Below are positions 9,779-20,773 of a stretch of 64,000 bases of DNA, piece after piece. Under the pieces are notes generated by a model, which made no database searches, was not told the DNA's origin, and saw nothing but the letters and a program-made list of their open reading frames with translations. The position numbers and the translations under genes were made by a program. This stretch comes from an uncultured Cellvibrionales bacterium (GTDB lineage: Bacteria; Pseudomonadota; Gammaproteobacteria; Pseudomonadales; Porticoccaceae), in contig CAJWCO010000003.1 of NCBI GenBank assembly GCA_913031145.1, positions 1 through 64,000 on the forward strand, read 5' to 3'. Within the stretch, counting starts at the first letter, position 1, and every line of letters starts with the position of its first letter.

Positions 9779-10509
9779 GGTTGTACCTGCATAACGTCGG
9801 CACCCGTTTCTACGCTGGGTTCAAGCGCCTTTTCCGGCACAGAGCGTCCGGCTGCCGTCACTTGTGCGAGCTTCATTTGGAGAACAGTCGCAATGACATT
9901 ATCACCGGAATCGTCAGCCTCCAGCGCTTCTTGATAGGCCGTATAGGCGGCAGGAGCGTTACCTTTGAGTTGATAAAAATCGCCCCTCGCTTCAGCAAAC
10001 ATGGACTGATAGGAGCCCGAATCAACCGCCTGCAAGACCGCTAGCGCTTCATCCAAATTACCCCGAGCAGCCTCCACACGCGCCAGACGTAATCGTATGA
10101 AACGTTCTTCAGCAATTCCTAAACGCTTATCAAGCAACCCTGCCAGCTCAACCGCTGCGGTATCCAAATCGCCCTGCTCAACCGCTACGCGAGCCTTAGC
10201 CAGCACACTGAACTGCCCGTATCCGGAGTCCACGTAGTCAGTTTTGATCTGATCTGCAGCCTCTACTACTTGCTGAGCTAACGCTTCGTCCATCGACGAA
10301 CCGACAGGATGCTCATCTAACAATGCCAGCATCGCAATATACTTTTCAGAGGCTGCTGCAGATGCCTCCACCTGCTGTTGATCCACATAGGTCCAACCAA
10401 AGTAACTAAGACCGACGACAGCCAGAGCCGCCAAGACTTGCTTACCGTAATCAGACCACCAACTCTTCAACGCTTCGATTCGCTCTTCTTCTGTTAAATG
10501 CTCGGCCAC
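9775..10509 (-). CDS. yfgM: YfgM-type TPR protein, ancillary to the SecYEG translocon
   Basis: A 244-residue type II membrane protein. The N-terminal cytoplasmic segment (LTEEERIEALKSWWSDYGKQ) is followed by one transmembrane helix at about 20-38 and a periplasmic alpha-helical TPR-like region. In E. coli YfgM associates with SecYEG and PpiD and helps hand over secreted proteins. The assignment rests on the conserved N-terminus, length, topology and position between hisS and bamB. GGAG lies just upstream of the start. Confidence 0.9.
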   Translation of the reverse strand: MAEHLTEEERIEALKSWWSDYGKQVLAALAVVGLSYFGWTYVDQQQVEASAAASEKYIAMLALLDEHPVGSSMDEALAQQVVEAADQIKTDYVDSGYGQFSVLAKARVAVEQGDLDTAAVELAGLLDKRLGIAEERFIRLRLARVEAARGNLDEALAVLQAVDSGSYQSMFAEARGDFYQLKGNAPAAYTAYQEALEADDSGDNVIATVLQMKLAQVTAAGRSVPEKALEPSVETGADVMQVQP

Positions 10510-10522
10510 AGGGACTCCTCAG

Positions 10523-11794
10523 TCAGATAAAAACATTCGTTATGAATTCAACTAATCGATCGAAATCGACTGTGTCTTGATCGCGATCTTCGCGTAAATA
10601 TTTCACTTGCAGTTGGCTTTTGGCACACTCGGCCTCTCCCAGTATCAGCGCTATCTTCGCACCGCTCTTATGCGCTTTTTTTAACTGTGCTTTGAAGCCA
10701 CCCACGCCGCAGTGTTGTTCAAGGCGTATACCACTGACAGACGATCGCAATGCTTCTGCCAGCGCACTGGCTTTCGCCGCCACATTCCCAACTGCCACCA
10801 TGTAGATATCAACCGAACGGCCTACCCTATCGGGGACGACATCGAGCGCGTCAAGCAGCAACAATATCCTTTCTAAGCCAAGAGCAAAGCCCGCAGCAAC
10901 ACAAGGCTTGCCACCAATCTGCTCGACGAGTCCGTCATAACGTCCGCCTGCGCAAACTGTGCCCTGCGCACCCAGAGAATCTGTGACCCATTCAAAGACC
11001 GTCTTACCGTAGTAGTCTAAACCGCGCACAAGACGAGGATTGATCTCATACCGTACCTCCGCAGCATCGAGCAGAGCGCAGAATTGCTTAAAATGCTCTC
11101 GCGACGCCGGATCGATAAAATCCGGTAACTGTGGCGCATCCACAAGCACCGCTTGGGTATCTGGGCTTTTGCTGTCAAGAATTCGCAGCGGATTTGTCTG
11201 CAGCCGACGCTGACTATCTGCATCGAGGCGTTCACGATGCTCGCCAAGGTACTCAACCAGCGCGACGCGATAGCGCGTGCGATCTACCGCCTCGCCAATC
11301 GAGTTAATCTGTAACGTCAGCGCGTCTTCAATGCCAAGTTGACGCCATAGGCGCGCTGTCAAAATTAGTAATTCTGCATCGATATCTGGGCCCTCAAATC
11401 CAAACGCCTCGACCCCTACCTGATGAAACTGACGCAATCGACCTTTTTGAGGTCGCTCATGCCGAAACATAGGGCCTTGATACCACAGACGTTGTGTTTG
11501 GTTATACAACAGGCCTTGCTGAATACAGGCTCGCACGCATCCGGCAGTCCCTTCCGGACGTAGGCTGAGGCTATCGCCGTTACGATCCTCAAAAGTGTAC
11601 ATCTCTTTCTCAACGATATCTGTCACATCGCCAATGGAGCGCTTAAAGAGTTCAGTCTGTTCAACAATGGGAAAGCGAATCTCTCGATACGCATAAGTCG
11701 CCAGCACCTGCGAAACGGTCTTCTCAAGGTATTGCCACACCGCCGCGTCTTCCGGCAACGTATCGCTCATCCCTCTAATCGACTGAAGCTTCAT
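10523..11794 (-). CDS. hisS: Histidyl-tRNA synthetase
   Basis: Charges tRNA-His with histidine. It is 423 residues, like E. coli HisRS. Class II signatures are visible: the N-terminal [11 protein letters not shown], motif 2 around [14 protein letters not shown], the histidine-specific [15 protein letters not shown], motif 3 in [13 protein letters not shown], and a C-terminal anticodon-binding domain. It lies 13 bp upstream of yfgM and downstream of ispG in the same leftward transcript. Confidence 0.97.
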   Translation of the reverse strand: MKLQSIRGMSDTLPEDAAVWQYLEKTVSQVLATYAYREIRFPIVEQTELFKRSIGDVTDIVEKEMYTFEDRNGDSLSLRPEGTAGCVRACIQQGLLYNQTQRLWYQGPMFRHERPQKGRLRQFHQVGVEAFGFEGPDIDAELLILTARLWRQLGIEDALTLQINSIGEAVDRTRYRVALVEYLGEHRERLDADSQRRLQTNPLRILDSKSPDTQAVLVDAPQLPDFIDPASREHFKQFCALLDAAEVRYEINPRLVRGLDYYGKTVFEWVTDSLGAQGTVCAGGRYDGLVEQIGGKPCVAAGFALGLERILLLLDALDVVPDRVGRSVDIYMVAVGNVAAKASALAEALRSSVSGIRLEQHCGVGGFKAQLKKAHKSGAKIALILGEAECAKSQLQVKYLREDRDQDTVDFDRLVEFITNVFI

Positions 11795-11885
11795 CTAAAT
11801 ACCCCAGCAGCACAAATAGGTCTTAAAATAACTCATGCAGTTTTTGTCGAGAAATCCGTCCGTTTTCATTACAAAAGCCTAGAGG

Positions 11886-13010
11886 TTATACCTTGAGAAT
11901 AATATTGCTGGCATCAATCGCCATTTGTCGTTGTTTGGCGGCTGCCTTGGCGCGGATTTCTCGCTCTAGTTGGTCGACCAAGTTTTCTTGTCCCAGTTTA
12001 TGATCGGGTTGGCCATCGATATACACGAGATTTGCAGGAGACCCCCCTGTCAAACCAAAGTCAGATTCCTTTGCCTCTCCTGGCCCATTGACAATACAGC
12101 CAATAATTGAAACGTCCATCGGAACCGTAATGTCTTCCAACCGCGCTTCCAATTGATTGACGGTCTTGATCACATCGAAATTTTGCCGAGAACAGCTAGG
12201 ACACGCAATAAAGTGTATACCTTTACTGCGAAGTCTCAGGCTGCGCAATAAATCCCATGCAACGCGCACTTCTTCGGCGGGATCCGCGGCCAACGAGATA
12301 CGCACAGTATCACCGATACCATCCAATAACAGAGCTCCCAAACCGACCGCAGATTTGACGGTGCCAGAGCGCAAACCGCCTGCCTCGGTAATCCCCAAAT
12401 GTAGCGGTTGTTCTATTTTTAGTGCGAGGGAACGGTATGCCTCGACCGCCATGAAAATATCCGACGCTTTGACGCTCACTTTAAAATTTTGAAAATCGTA
12501 TTTATCCAACAGGTCGACATTTCGCATAGCAGACTCCACCATAGCCGCCGCTGTCGGTTCGCTGTATTTGCGTAAAAGGTCTTTGCCCAGAGAGCCTGCA
12601 TTCACCCCAATACGGATCGGAATCTGCAGATCGCGAGCTTTGGCTATCACCTCCCGCAGCCGATCTTTACGGGTGATGTTCCCGGGATTAATCCGTAAAC
12701 AATCGACCCCTAAATCAGCGACGCGGAGCGCTATCGTGTGGTCAAAGTGGATATCTGCCACAAGCGGCAGACTCACCCGCTTACGTATTTCACCAAACGC
12801 CTCCGCCTCCGCGAGCGATGGCACAGACACGCGCACTATATCGGCGCCCGCTTTCTGAATAGCCTCGATCTGCGCGACTGTTGCATCCACATCAGAGGTG
12901 CTGGTATTGGTCATACTCTGAACTGAAATAGGCGCATCGCCCCCAATGGCTACATCGCCTACCATGATCTGACGCGACTTACGCCGCACAATGGGGGTTT
13001 CACTAAACAT
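11886..13010 (-). CDS. ispG: 4-hydroxy-3-methylbut-2-enyl diphosphate synthase (IspG/GcpE)
   Basis: Reductively opens MEcPP to HMBPP in the non-mevalonate isoprenoid pathway, using a [4Fe-4S] cluster. The TIM-barrel N-terminal part has the [11 protein letters not shown] signature. The cluster ligands lie in CPSCSR and [11 protein letters not shown], followed by the conserved Glu. A longer frame opens at a TTG 4 codons upstream, but the ATG at 13010 has GAGGG 5-6 bases before it and gives the family N-terminus [14 protein letters not shown] (374 residues). In E. coli rodZ lies directly upstream; here rlmN does. Confidence 0.96.
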   Translation of the reverse strand: MFSETPIVRRKSRQIMVGDVAIGGDAPISVQSMTNTSTSDVDATVAQIEAIQKAGADIVRVSVPSLAEAEAFGEIRKRVSLPLVADIHFDHTIALRVADLGVDCLRINPGNITRKDRLREVIAKARDLQIPIRIGVNAGSLGKDLLRKYSEPTAAAMVESAMRNVDLLDKYDFQNFKVSVKASDIFMAVEAYRSLALKIEQPLHLGITEAGGLRSGTVKSAVGLGALLLDGIGDTVRISLAADPAEEVRVAWDLLRSLRLRSKGIHFIACPSCSRQNFDVIKTVNQLEARLEDITVPMDVSIIGCIVNGPGEAKESDFGLTGGSPANLVYIDGQPDHKLGQENLVDQLEREIRAKAAAKQRQMAIDASNIILKV

Positions 13011-13021
13011 TTCTTCCCTCA

Positions 13022-13065
13022 AGGATCTCTCTGTGACAGCCGGCCCAGCCGATCTCCGAGATCCT
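13022..13065. repeat. Inverted repeat in the ispG leader
   Basis: AGGATCTC at 13022-13029 is mirrored by GAGATCCT at 13058-13065: a perfect 8-bp inverted repeat with a 28-base spacer. It lies between rlmN and ispG, immediately upstream of the ispG ribosome binding site (13016-13020), so a hairpin in the leftward transcript could affect ispG translation. There is no T-run, so it is not a typical terminator. Confidence 0.35.
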
Positions 13066-13079
13066 CTTTATCGCCACTA

Positions 13080-14243
13080 TCACGCCTCAATCATCTTGAT
13101 CACTTGTTGCTTCTCTAAACGTCGCTTGTACCGAGCCTGACGGCGTGTCTTATCGTTGACTTCACCTGCAAGTTGCCCGCATGCCGCCGCGATATCGTCC
13201 CCTCGGGTCGTGCGCACAGTCACAGTGTAACCCTCATCATGAAGAATGTCCCTAAAACGGTTTAATGCCGTATTCGTAACACGTTTAAAGTCAGCTCCGG
13301 GGAAAGGATTAAAGGGAATGAGGTTAATTTTACAGGGCAATTCACGCAACAATTCAGCCAACTCACGCGCGTGTTCGCTACGGTCGTTGACACGATCCAT
13401 CAGCGTATATTCAACAGTAACTTTGCGCCGATTATCCGGCATCTTGTCTAAATACCTGCGCGCACTGTCAATAAATTCTCGCAAGGGGTACTTTCGATTA
13501 ATGGGCACTAACTGATTTCGAAGCGCATCGTTAGGCGCATGCAAAGAGATCGCTAGCGACACGTCTGAAACATCACCGAGTTTATCCAGCGCAGGAACAA
13601 CCCCCGCGGTACTCAGCGTGACCCGCCGTTTCGACAACCCATAAGCGTTGTCGTCGAGCATCAGGTTCATGGCATCGACGACATGGTCAAAATTCATCAA
13701 CGGCTCGCCCATTCCCATCATGACCACATTAGTTACGCGTCGCGGAGCTCCAGGAACGAACTGACCAAATGAATTTGCGGCAATCCACACCTGACCGATA
13801 ATTTCGGCGGTCGTTAGATCACGGTTGAAGCCTTGTTTACCCGTCGCGCAGAAAGCGCAATCCAAAGCACAGCCAATCTGCGACGATACACATAAGGTCC
13901 CGCGATCGCGTTCGGGAATATAGACCATCTCAATGCAACTGCCACCCTCCACGCGGATCAACCACTTACGCGTGCCATCCACTGAATCCTGACAGCTCAC
14001 CACCTCAGGTAGACGAACTTCACCAATGGTGGCCAAACGCGTACGCAATGGCTTGGACAGATTAGACATGTCGTCCAGATCGCAGGTTCCCATCTGATGG
14101 ATCCATTTGAGAATCTGTGTACCGCGAAAGCGCTTTTCGCCCAATTCTTCGAACAGATCGCCCAAACGCGAGCCAGACAATCCCAACAGATTGACTTTCG
14201 CCACCTGCCCAGTCTCTAAGCTGACCGTTGACTCATCAGACAT
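13080..14243 (-). CDS. rlmN: 23S rRNA/tRNA adenine-C2 methyltransferase RlmN
   Basis: Radical-SAM enzyme that methylates C2 of A2503 in 23S rRNA and A37 in some tRNAs. It is 387 residues. The cluster motif in [15 protein letters not shown] puts the ligands at C125, C129 and C132. C118 (TLCVSS) and the catalytic methyl-carrying Cys in [10 protein letters not shown] are both present. It starts 22 bp after ndk and is followed directly by ispG, without the pilF and rodZ genes often found between them. Confidence 0.96.
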   Translation of the reverse strand: MSDESTVSLETGQVAKVNLLGLSGSRLGDLFEELGEKRFRGTQILKWIHQMGTCDLDDMSNLSKPLRTRLATIGEVRLPEVVSCQDSVDGTRKWLIRVEGGSCIEMVYIPERDRGTLCVSSQIGCALDCAFCATGKQGFNRDLTTAEIIGQVWIAANSFGQFVPGAPRRVTNVVMMGMGEPLMNFDHVVDAMNLMLDDNAYGLSKRRVTLSTAGVVPALDKLGDVSDVSLAISLHAPNDALRNQLVPINRKYPLREFIDSARRYLDKMPDNRRKVTVEYTLMDRVNDRSEHARELAELLRELPCKINLIPFNPFPGADFKRVTNTALNRFRDILHDEGYTVTVRTTRGDDIAAACGQLAGEVNDKTRRQARYKRRLEKQQVIKMIEA

Positions 14244-14264
14244 AGACCGCCACTGTCTCTGTTG

Positions 14265-14690
14265 TTAACGAATGCATATCTCGTCGTCGTTAAAAAAATA
14301 AGCAATTTCTCGAGTTGCCGACGTGGGTGAATCAGAACCATGCACCGCATTGGCGTCGATCGACTCTGCAAAATCTGCCCTAATCGTGCCCGGCGCTGCG
14401 TCTTGAGGATTTGTAGCACCCATCAAATCGCGATTGGTAATAATAGCATTTTCTCCAGCTAAAACCTGCACAGTCACAGGCCCCGAGGTCATAAAGGTAA
14501 CCAAGTCTTTGAAAAAGGGCCGTTCCTTGTGTTCAGCATAAAAACCCTCCGCTTGCGCTGTGCTCAAACGCAGCAGTTTACATGCCACAATTTGCAGCCC
14601 GGCGGCTTCGAAGCGGCCTAAAATCTGACCAATGGCGTTTTTCGCCACCGCATCGGGTTTAATAATCGAAAGGGTTTGTTCAGTCGCCAT
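14265..14690 (-). CDS. ndk: Nucleoside diphosphate kinase
   Basis: Transfers the gamma-phosphate of ATP to nucleoside diphosphates through a phosphohistidine. It is 141 residues, with the catalytic His117 in NAVHGSDS and the N-terminal [12 protein letters not shown] signature. AGGAGAT lies 8 bases before the ATG. It is the promoter-proximal gene of the leftward cluster. Confidence 0.97.
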   Translation of the reverse strand: MATEQTLSIIKPDAVAKNAIGQILGRFEAAGLQIVACKLLRLSTAQAEGFYAEHKERPFFKDLVTFMTSGPVTVQVLAGENAIITNRDLMGATNPQDAAPGTIRADFAESIDANAVHGSDSPTSATREIAYFFNDDEICIR

Positions 14691-14856
14691 GCCATAATCT
14701 CCTGTATCGGTCGCACGGGGGGCGTGCTCTCAGCAATTTATTGGGGGTTTCGAAAGTCGCGGAGTTTACCGATCTATCGCCCTCCCCACAACCGCTTTGT
14801 GGCGCTTGAGTCAATACCCATCTGTGCGCCCATAATGCCTGCTCTGAAGGGCCGCA

Positions 14857-15846
14857 TTAATCGGGACGATGACGCAAAGCCAGCTGAAAAACCACGTCTG
14901 GTGAAGTGCCAACATCAATATCTTCGATGACGGCAACGTCCACTGCGAACCCCCTCGACAAATGGATTGTGCCGCCCATAATCACCGCCGTCGCGTGTCC
15001 CAGAGCACGGATATTGTTACTGCGATACACAGCCGTGCGCGCATTCAACTGCAGCTTAAACTCGAGGCGGTCACTGTATCGCCACGCGACGCCGTAAGCA
15101 GCGGCGCCAAGCAGATTATTACGCTGTTCCGGCAACAGCCCCCCCGCACTTTCAATCGCCACTGCAGCCAGGGATAGATGATGCGAAACGTTGCCAAAAA
15201 GCGGTTTTGATGCCGCTCCCCACAAAGACACATCATAGGTTCCAGAACCGGTCAGCTTGTCGGCATCACCGGTGGGTAACTTCAACTTAATACCCCCACG
15301 AACACCACTTCCCCAATGACTCGACCCAGCGTGTAAAAAGGACAATGAGAGATCGCCCAGACCTGCCTGCGGTCGTTCAAGTGCGATTAAAGTCGCACCA
15401 TCATGCACGTAATCGATCGCGAACGCGTCTCTTTCTGAACGTGCTCTTGGTCCAGCCGGAAATCCCAAAGCGTCGTGAAATTGATCGATAAAACCGTCTA
15501 GCGAACCGCGACTGTGCCGCACATGAGGCACTTCTACGACTAAGTTCCAGTCATCATGCAACGCATATTCGACAATCGCGGTATGACGTTGAGTTTCTAC
15601 ATCAATAAGCAATCGATGGGCATCTTCGTCAGCACCCTGAATATGCACCGTATTGCCGACCTCACTGCTCCACTGCCACTGCCATTCGCCGTCATTGAGC
15701 ACGGTCGCATCGGTAATGCGAGGTACTCCGTAGTGCATCGTTAGCGCGCCCATATCGGCATAGGGTATCGGCTGATAGGTCGATGCCCCGACGGGACCAC
15801 ACATCAGTAGTGTCAGCAAGACCGCGGTGAACTGTCGAGTTGCCAT
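14857..15846 (-). CDS. DUF3187 family outer-membrane-type protein
   Basis: A 329-residue protein with an N-terminal signal peptide (about 1-21, cleavage near VGAS). The alternating aromatic/hydrophobic pattern suggests an outer-membrane beta-barrel, ending in FQLALRHRPD. It resembles the DUF3187 family of uncharacterised gammaproteobacterial envelope proteins. No function is known. It is a single gene upstream of ndk on the same strand, 166 bp away. Confidence 0.7.
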   Translation of the reverse strand: MATRQFTAVLLTLLMCGPVGASTYQPIPYADMGALTMHYGVPRITDATVLNDGEWQWQWSSEVGNTVHIQGADEDAHRLLIDVETQRHTAIVEYALHDDWNLVVEVPHVRHSRGSLDGFIDQFHDALGFPAGPRARSERDAFAIDYVHDGATLIALERPQAGLGDLSLSFLHAGSSHWGSGVRGGIKLKLPTGDADKLTGSGTYDVSLWGAASKPLFGNVSHHLSLAAVAIESAGGLLPEQRNNLLGAAAYGVAWRYSDRLEFKLQLNARTAVYRSNNIRALGHATAVIMGGTIHLSRGFAVDVAVIEDIDVGTSPDVVFQLALRHRPD

Positions 15847-15956
15847 GCATTAACCCTTCATAAAGACATCGAACTCTAAGTTCCTTAAAGAAAAATGCAA
15901 GACCTAGAGCTGCGCAAGCGAATAGACTAGCACCTGAACGCGAATAGATCGAGAGA

Positions 15957-15993
15957 GACCAAAAAAGCCGTGGCGCGTCCGACAATTTGGTCT
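15957..15993. repeat. 8-bp perfect inverted repeat upstream of the DUF3187 gene
   Basis: AGACCAAA at 15957-15964 is mirrored by TTTGGTCT at 15986-15993 with a 21-base spacer. It lies in the 335-bp divergent region between the DUF3187 gene (leftward) and the Tag-family gene (rightward). It could be a regulator site or a chance repeat. The rest of this spacer shows nothing I can identify. Confidence 0.3.
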
Positions 15994-16181
15994 TCTGGCT
16001 CTCAACACTGACGTTGGCTCCGTAAATCCGCATTCACGGCGCGAACTCACTCAGCGATATTGATACCATCTTCGATAAGTACTTTAAGCAGAGACGGTTA
16101 GTGATCTTCCGTTCGCTCACGGATCTCGCTAAACTACGTCTAGGCCAGATTTTTTTGGCGCCATCTATCAACGGATTTTCG

Positions 16182-16877
16182 ATGTCTGATTTCTCATCTA
16201 TTCTTTCGCACGCCCTGTTTCGTAAAGGGGGTGAACGTAACTTAGAACAATGGATCCGCGAGCCGCTCCCACGTGCCGAATTTTTAGAAACCCCCAACCA
16301 TCGATTTTTGGCGACAATGACACAATGCGTCTTTCAAGCAGGTTTTGTATGGCGGGTGATACGCAATAAGTGGCCCGACTTTGAAACGGTCTTTTTTGGC
16401 TTTGAGCCCTACGTCATATCACTACTGAGCCCCGACCAATTAGATGTGATCGCCTGCGATGTGCGTATAGTCCGCAACCGCCAAAAGGTCATGAGTGTGC
16501 CACAAAACGCCGCTTACATTCTGGATATGACGGCTGAGTACGGCAGTTTTGCAACTTTTATTGATCAATGGCCAGACGACGATTTTATTGGACTTTGCCA
16601 ACATCTAAAAAAACATGGGTGCCGACTCGGAGGCCGCAGTGGCCCCCGCATGTTACGCTATTTAGGTAAAGACAGCTTTAACCTCAGCAGTGACGTGATC
16701 ACGTGCCTAAAAGCGAGCGGTCTTGAGATAGCAGACAATCCAACCAGTAAATCAGACCTCATGAAAATACAGGCGCGCTTTAACCAATGGCGGTCTCAAA
16801 CAGGCTATTCACTGACGCGTTTAAGCCGCATTTGCGCCTGTGCCAGCGGTGAAAATTTTCCCGACCCACATACGTAG
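16182..16877 (+). CDS. DNA-3-methyladenine glycosylase I (Tag family) protein
   Basis: A 231-residue protein of the Tag/adenine-glycosylase helix-hairpin-helix family. It aligns from SDFSSILSHALFRKGG through FLATMTQCVFQAGFVWRVIRNKWP, LDVIACDVRIVRNRQK and LGGRSGPRMLRYLGKDSF. Such enzymes excise alkylated adenine in base excision repair. I do not see the four-residue zinc site of E. coli Tag, so it is a divergent relative rather than an orthologue. The ATG at 16182 is preferred over an upstream start at 16101 because conserved sequence begins there. Confidence 0.75.
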   Translation: MSDFSSILSHALFRKGGERNLEQWIREPLPRAEFLETPNHRFLATMTQCVFQAGFVWRVIRNKWPDFETVFFGFEPYVISLLSPDQLDVIACDVRIVRNRQKVMSVPQNAAYILDMTAEYGSFATFIDQWPDDDFIGLCQHLKKHGCRLGGRSGPRMLRYLGKDSFNLSSDVITCLKASGLEIADNPTSKSDLMKIQARFNQWRSQTGYSLTRLSRICACASGENFPDPHT

Positions 16878-17145
16878 TGAAAGCAACCCGTCGACGGCAC
16901 ACTCGCTCGAATCGTTGTGAGTGAACCGTGAAAAATCACCCACTGATAGCGGCTAACCACCATTTTTCGGTCAGCGTCACCGCATCCCCATACAAATGCG
17001 GCTTGTGGTAAATGATTGGAGGAAGACCACCTTAGGTTGTCAAAAACGCCAACTCCGCTAAACTAGCGTATGGTGGATTGCCATAAATAGTGTGTCTTTC
17101 ATCACAGCGTACGTGCCTTGCCCTCGCTACTTGGAATTAAAGCCT

Positions 17146-19514
17146 ATGGCCTTGTCAGTTGATAGCGCGTTATCCAAAGCGCTAAAACACGAAAAAAAAT
17201 TTGAGTGGCAATCTGCTGCGGCAATTTATAGAGCAATCCTGGATGACTTCCCCAACAATACAAGTGCCATCAAAGGCTACAACCGAGCTCTAGATCGCGT
17301 CAACAAGCCACCATCGGTTCTCAGCGAACCCCCGCAAGAAGAAACAAACGCGCTCCTTCACCTTTACACCGCGGGCCAATTTGAGCGTGCCCTGTCCTCA
17401 GCGCAACGTCTGCTGAAGGCATTTCCGCGATCATTTTCGCTACTCAATTTTATGGGTGCGCTTTACCTTCAAAAAAGGATTTTGCATCGGCATTAGATCT
17501 TTTCAAAAATATCGTTAGCCTCAATCCCCAGTATCCCGAAGCACACAACAACATGGGCATTGCTTGGGCGGGTATAGGCAACGTAGAGGCCGCACTCGAC
17601 TGTTATCAAACGGCTGTCCATCTGAAACCAGATTATTGCGATGCCCATTATAATCTAGGCAATGCGCTGTCCGAACTGGATCAGTTTCAACAGGCGATAA
17701 ATGCCTACAAACAGGGGCTCGCTCATAATTTTGAGCACGTCGAAACGCATTACAATCTAGGCAATGCCCTTGCGCGGTCAGGCGACTTTAGCGAGGCTAT
17801 CATCTATTACCAGCACGCCATTACACGAGCGCCCGATTATGTCGACGCTTACAACAATATGGGTCGCGTCAAAGCCGAAGTCGGAGATCAAACAGGTGCC
17901 ACAGATTGTTACCTTCAAGCACTTCGCTTGAACCCAGATTGTGCAGACGCTTACAACAATATGGGCCTTACCCTGGCGGATCAAGACCAATTACAGTCCG
18001 CCATTAACCTCTATCGAAAAGCGCTCGCAATTCAGCCGGATACGCCCGACGTGCTTTATAATTTGGGCGTAACTCTAAATAAAGTCGGCGATCTTAAAGC
18101 CGCTTTTGATCACTTTAGGAGGGGGGTCAAGGTCCAACCCGAAAATGCGAGTATCCATTCCCAAAAATTATATCAGCAAGCGCTTATGTGTGACTGGCCC
18201 GGCATCGCCGAAGACCAGCAAGCACTAATGTCGTTGGGTCTTCGAGACAGTGAAGTTGAACCCTTTATTTTACTATCTCTCGAAGACGCGCCCGAGCGCC
18301 ATCGTTTGCGTGCGGCAACGTATGCGCAAAAAAAGTTTTCTCAAAATCCGTTAATTGATGCACCTAGGCCGTCGAAAAAGCCTGAGCGTTTGCGTATTGG
18401 CTACTTTTCAGCAGATTTTCACGAGCACCCAGTCGCCTACTTAATGGCGAAAATACTCGAGTTACATGATCGTGACCAATTCGCGATTTATGCTTATTCT
18501 TTTGGTGCTAATAAAGCTGATGCGATGCGGTCTCGACTCATCGAAGCCGTCGATACATTTGCAGACGTTCGCGCAATGACCGACAAAGAGGTTGCCTTAC
18601 TCGCCCGAAGCGACGAAATTGATATCGCCATAGATTTAACAGGTTATACGCAAAATAACCGCACTGGCATTTTTGCCTGTCGCGCGGCGGCCATACAAAT
18701 CAATTTCTTAGGTTATCCCGGCACAATGGGCGCTGACTTTATGGACTACATAATTGCGGATAAGAATCTGATTCCCGATAGACTTCGTCACCACTATTCA
18801 GAAAATATTCTCTGTATGCCCCATGCTTATATGCCTACAGACAATACGCGCAAGATTTCTAGCCGTGCATTGACCCGCGCCGACATGGGTCTTCCAGAGG
18901 ATGCTTTCGTTTTTTGTTGTTTTAACGATAGCTACAAAATTAAAGAAATGGAGTTTGGCATCTGGATGCGTTTGCTAAGGCAAATTAGCGGCAGTGTTCT
19001 TTGGCTTCGAAAAGCTAATCACTGGTTTGAAGCTAATTTGATTGCAGAGGCCGAAAAAAGACATATTGATCCTGCGCGCCTCATTTTTGCAGACAGAATA
19101 CCCATGGACGAGCACTTAGCGCGACACACGCTGGCGGATCTCTTTCTTGACACATTTGCGTTTAATGCACACACCACAGCGACTGAGGCTTTATGGGCGG
19201 GACTGCCCTTAGTAACGAAAGTTGGGCAAGGCTTTGCTACGCGCGTTGCAGCGAGTTTGTTGAGTGCTGTTGGTTTGCCTGAATTGATTACAGAAAAGGC
19301 GGACGATTACGAGGCGCTGATACTCGCGTTGGCGACAGACCCGCTTCGTTTGGCGGCCATACGTCAAAAGTTTGCGGCGAATCGTCTCTCTGCGCCGTTG
19401 TTCGACACAGAACTATTTACCCGACACCTTGAAAATGGGTACCAGCAGGCTTATCAGAATTACTTTGAGGGACAACCCACAGAGAACATTACGGTGGGCG
19501 CCAAGACGTTATAG
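17146..19514 (+). pseudogene. TPR protein with GT41 (O-GlcNAc transferase/SPINDLY-like) domain, split by a frameshift
   Basis: The first frame (17146-17496, start MALSVDSALSKALK) carries N-terminal TPRs and ends prematurely. The second (from about 17477 to 19514) carries five or more TPRs (EAHNNMGIAW, DAHYNLGNAL, DAYNNMGRV and similar) and a full GT41 catalytic region from RIGYFSADFHEHPVAYL through DIAIDLTGYT and LGYPGTMGADFMDY to the C-terminus. One extra A in the A6 run at 17471-17476 would join them into LQKKDFASALDLF, a good TPR, giving roughly 790 residues. GT41 enzymes add GlcNAc or other sugars to proteins. The break may be a real mutation, a sequencing error, or -1 slippage on the A-run. 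Confidence 0.75.
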
Positions 19515-20167
19515 TTGACAATACCCTGCGGCTCGTCAATTCCGCTAAAATCGCGCGTTTCAATACTGACTACAGGGGGAGGCTGGCGCCACTTTTTTAT
19601 GATTCTCTCAACTTAATGTGTCACCAAAATCAGCATCCTTGACGCAAAAACGCGTCTCCACATTTGGATGCTACGGCTTTTAAAGGCTGACGTTATAATC
19701 AACGTTCTTTCATAAAGAACCGGTGCACGACGATCAATTTGTTATCGATCAAAAAACTCGGTGTTTCTGCAAATGAGTTCATCTTAGACTATCCTTCATG
19801 CAGAGTTCGGCTTGGAAAGCTTGGTTTGCAGGCATTGCTGAGTGCCAGAGAGATTTGCAGATGCAATGCCGAGTCGAGTGAAGTAGGCTCTTGGGAGCGC
19901 GTCGCGGCTTAACCCTGACATGACCTAGAAAACAAGGATGTCAATGAACGTCGTGTTCACGTGGGCACGTTGGTAGCAAGGATCAAAGCGTTGCGTGTGT
20001 GGGCGATCTTAGTTATCGCTTTGTTGCTCGCTAACAGAGAATAGGCACTTTGTGTTCGAGGCAAACCCAACCATTACGTGAACGTGCTTCATATTGAGTC
20101 GCGATTAGCCGCGCCCGATTAGACGATAAATTCAATTAAAATGGACTCACAGTCAAGGATGACATGT
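19515..20167. other. Gene-free stretch between the GT41 gene and the DM13 gene
   Basis: About 650 bp without a credible gene. A short in-frame stretch near 19975-20044 encodes VARIKALRVWAILVIALLL, like a signal peptide or membrane anchor, then stops. It could be the remnant of an exported protein or chance. No tRNA-like fold or clear terminator was seen. Confidence 0.4.
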
Positions 20168-20665
20168 ATGAAAAGAATGATCTATACAGCCCTATTTATG
20201 TCTTTCGCAGCAGCTCGTGTTGCTGCGGGTATAGGGTCGCACATCGCTGATGCGAGTGTTCATAAAGGTTCGCATGGTTATGCCAGAGAAAGTGCCAAAT
20301 CCGAATTTGTCGAAGGGATCGTGTTGCGAGCCGGTGAATTCCGCGAGCACGACCGTGGCGTAGACGCAGCGCATTGGACTAAAGGGAGCGTGCAGCTAAT
20401 CAAGTCGGCAGACGGTATCACCTTCCTACAACTGGGAGGCGATTTTAATGCCGGAGAAGCGCCCGATTTGTATGTTTACGCATCCGCTGCCCTCCGCGTC
20501 GACCACACGGACGCATTCGAACTTGAAAAGCAAATGGAATTGGGGAGGTTACAGAACACCAGAAACGCAAGTTTTTATCCAATACCGCCAGGTAAAGTGG
20601 TCAACTCGGTGACTATTTGGTGCAAACGATTGCGTGTTTTTATGGGTTCAGCGGATCTTATATAA
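20168..20665 (+). CDS. DM13-domain exported protein
   Basis: A 165-residue protein with a signal peptide (MKRMIYTALFMSFAAARVAA) and a DM13 domain. It has GEFREHDRG, then an AHWTKGSVQLIK strand, GEAPDLYVYASA and the conserved end VVNSVTIWCKRLRVFMGSADL with its Cys. DM13 domains are thought to be redox-related, in cytochrome-like arrangements outside the cytoplasm; the reaction is unknown. The ATG at 20168 is chosen because AAGGA lies 8 bases upstream and the signal peptide starts there. It is a single gene with no evident partner. Confidence 0.75.
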   Translation: MKRMIYTALFMSFAAARVAAGIGSHIADASVHKGSHGYARESAKSEFVEGIVLRAGEFREHDRGVDAAHWTKGSVQLIKSADGITFLQLGGDFNAGEAPDLYVYASAALRVDHTDAFELEKQMELGRLQNTRNASFYPIPPGKVVNSVTIWCKRLRVFMGSADLI

Positions 20666-20773
20666 TCGTGCAAATTCATCTATACACAGATTTTAATGGC
20701 GTTTTAACGTACCTGAATTGACATAGATGATGCGATTTTCAAACGGATGGCACATCAAAGAGCAGGTAAGCGA

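Noticed and set aside
19975-20044. Short hydrophobic peptide VARIKALRVWAILVIALLL as a signal-peptide remnant
   Set aside because: Too short, no start signal and no following domain; kept only as a note in the gap description.
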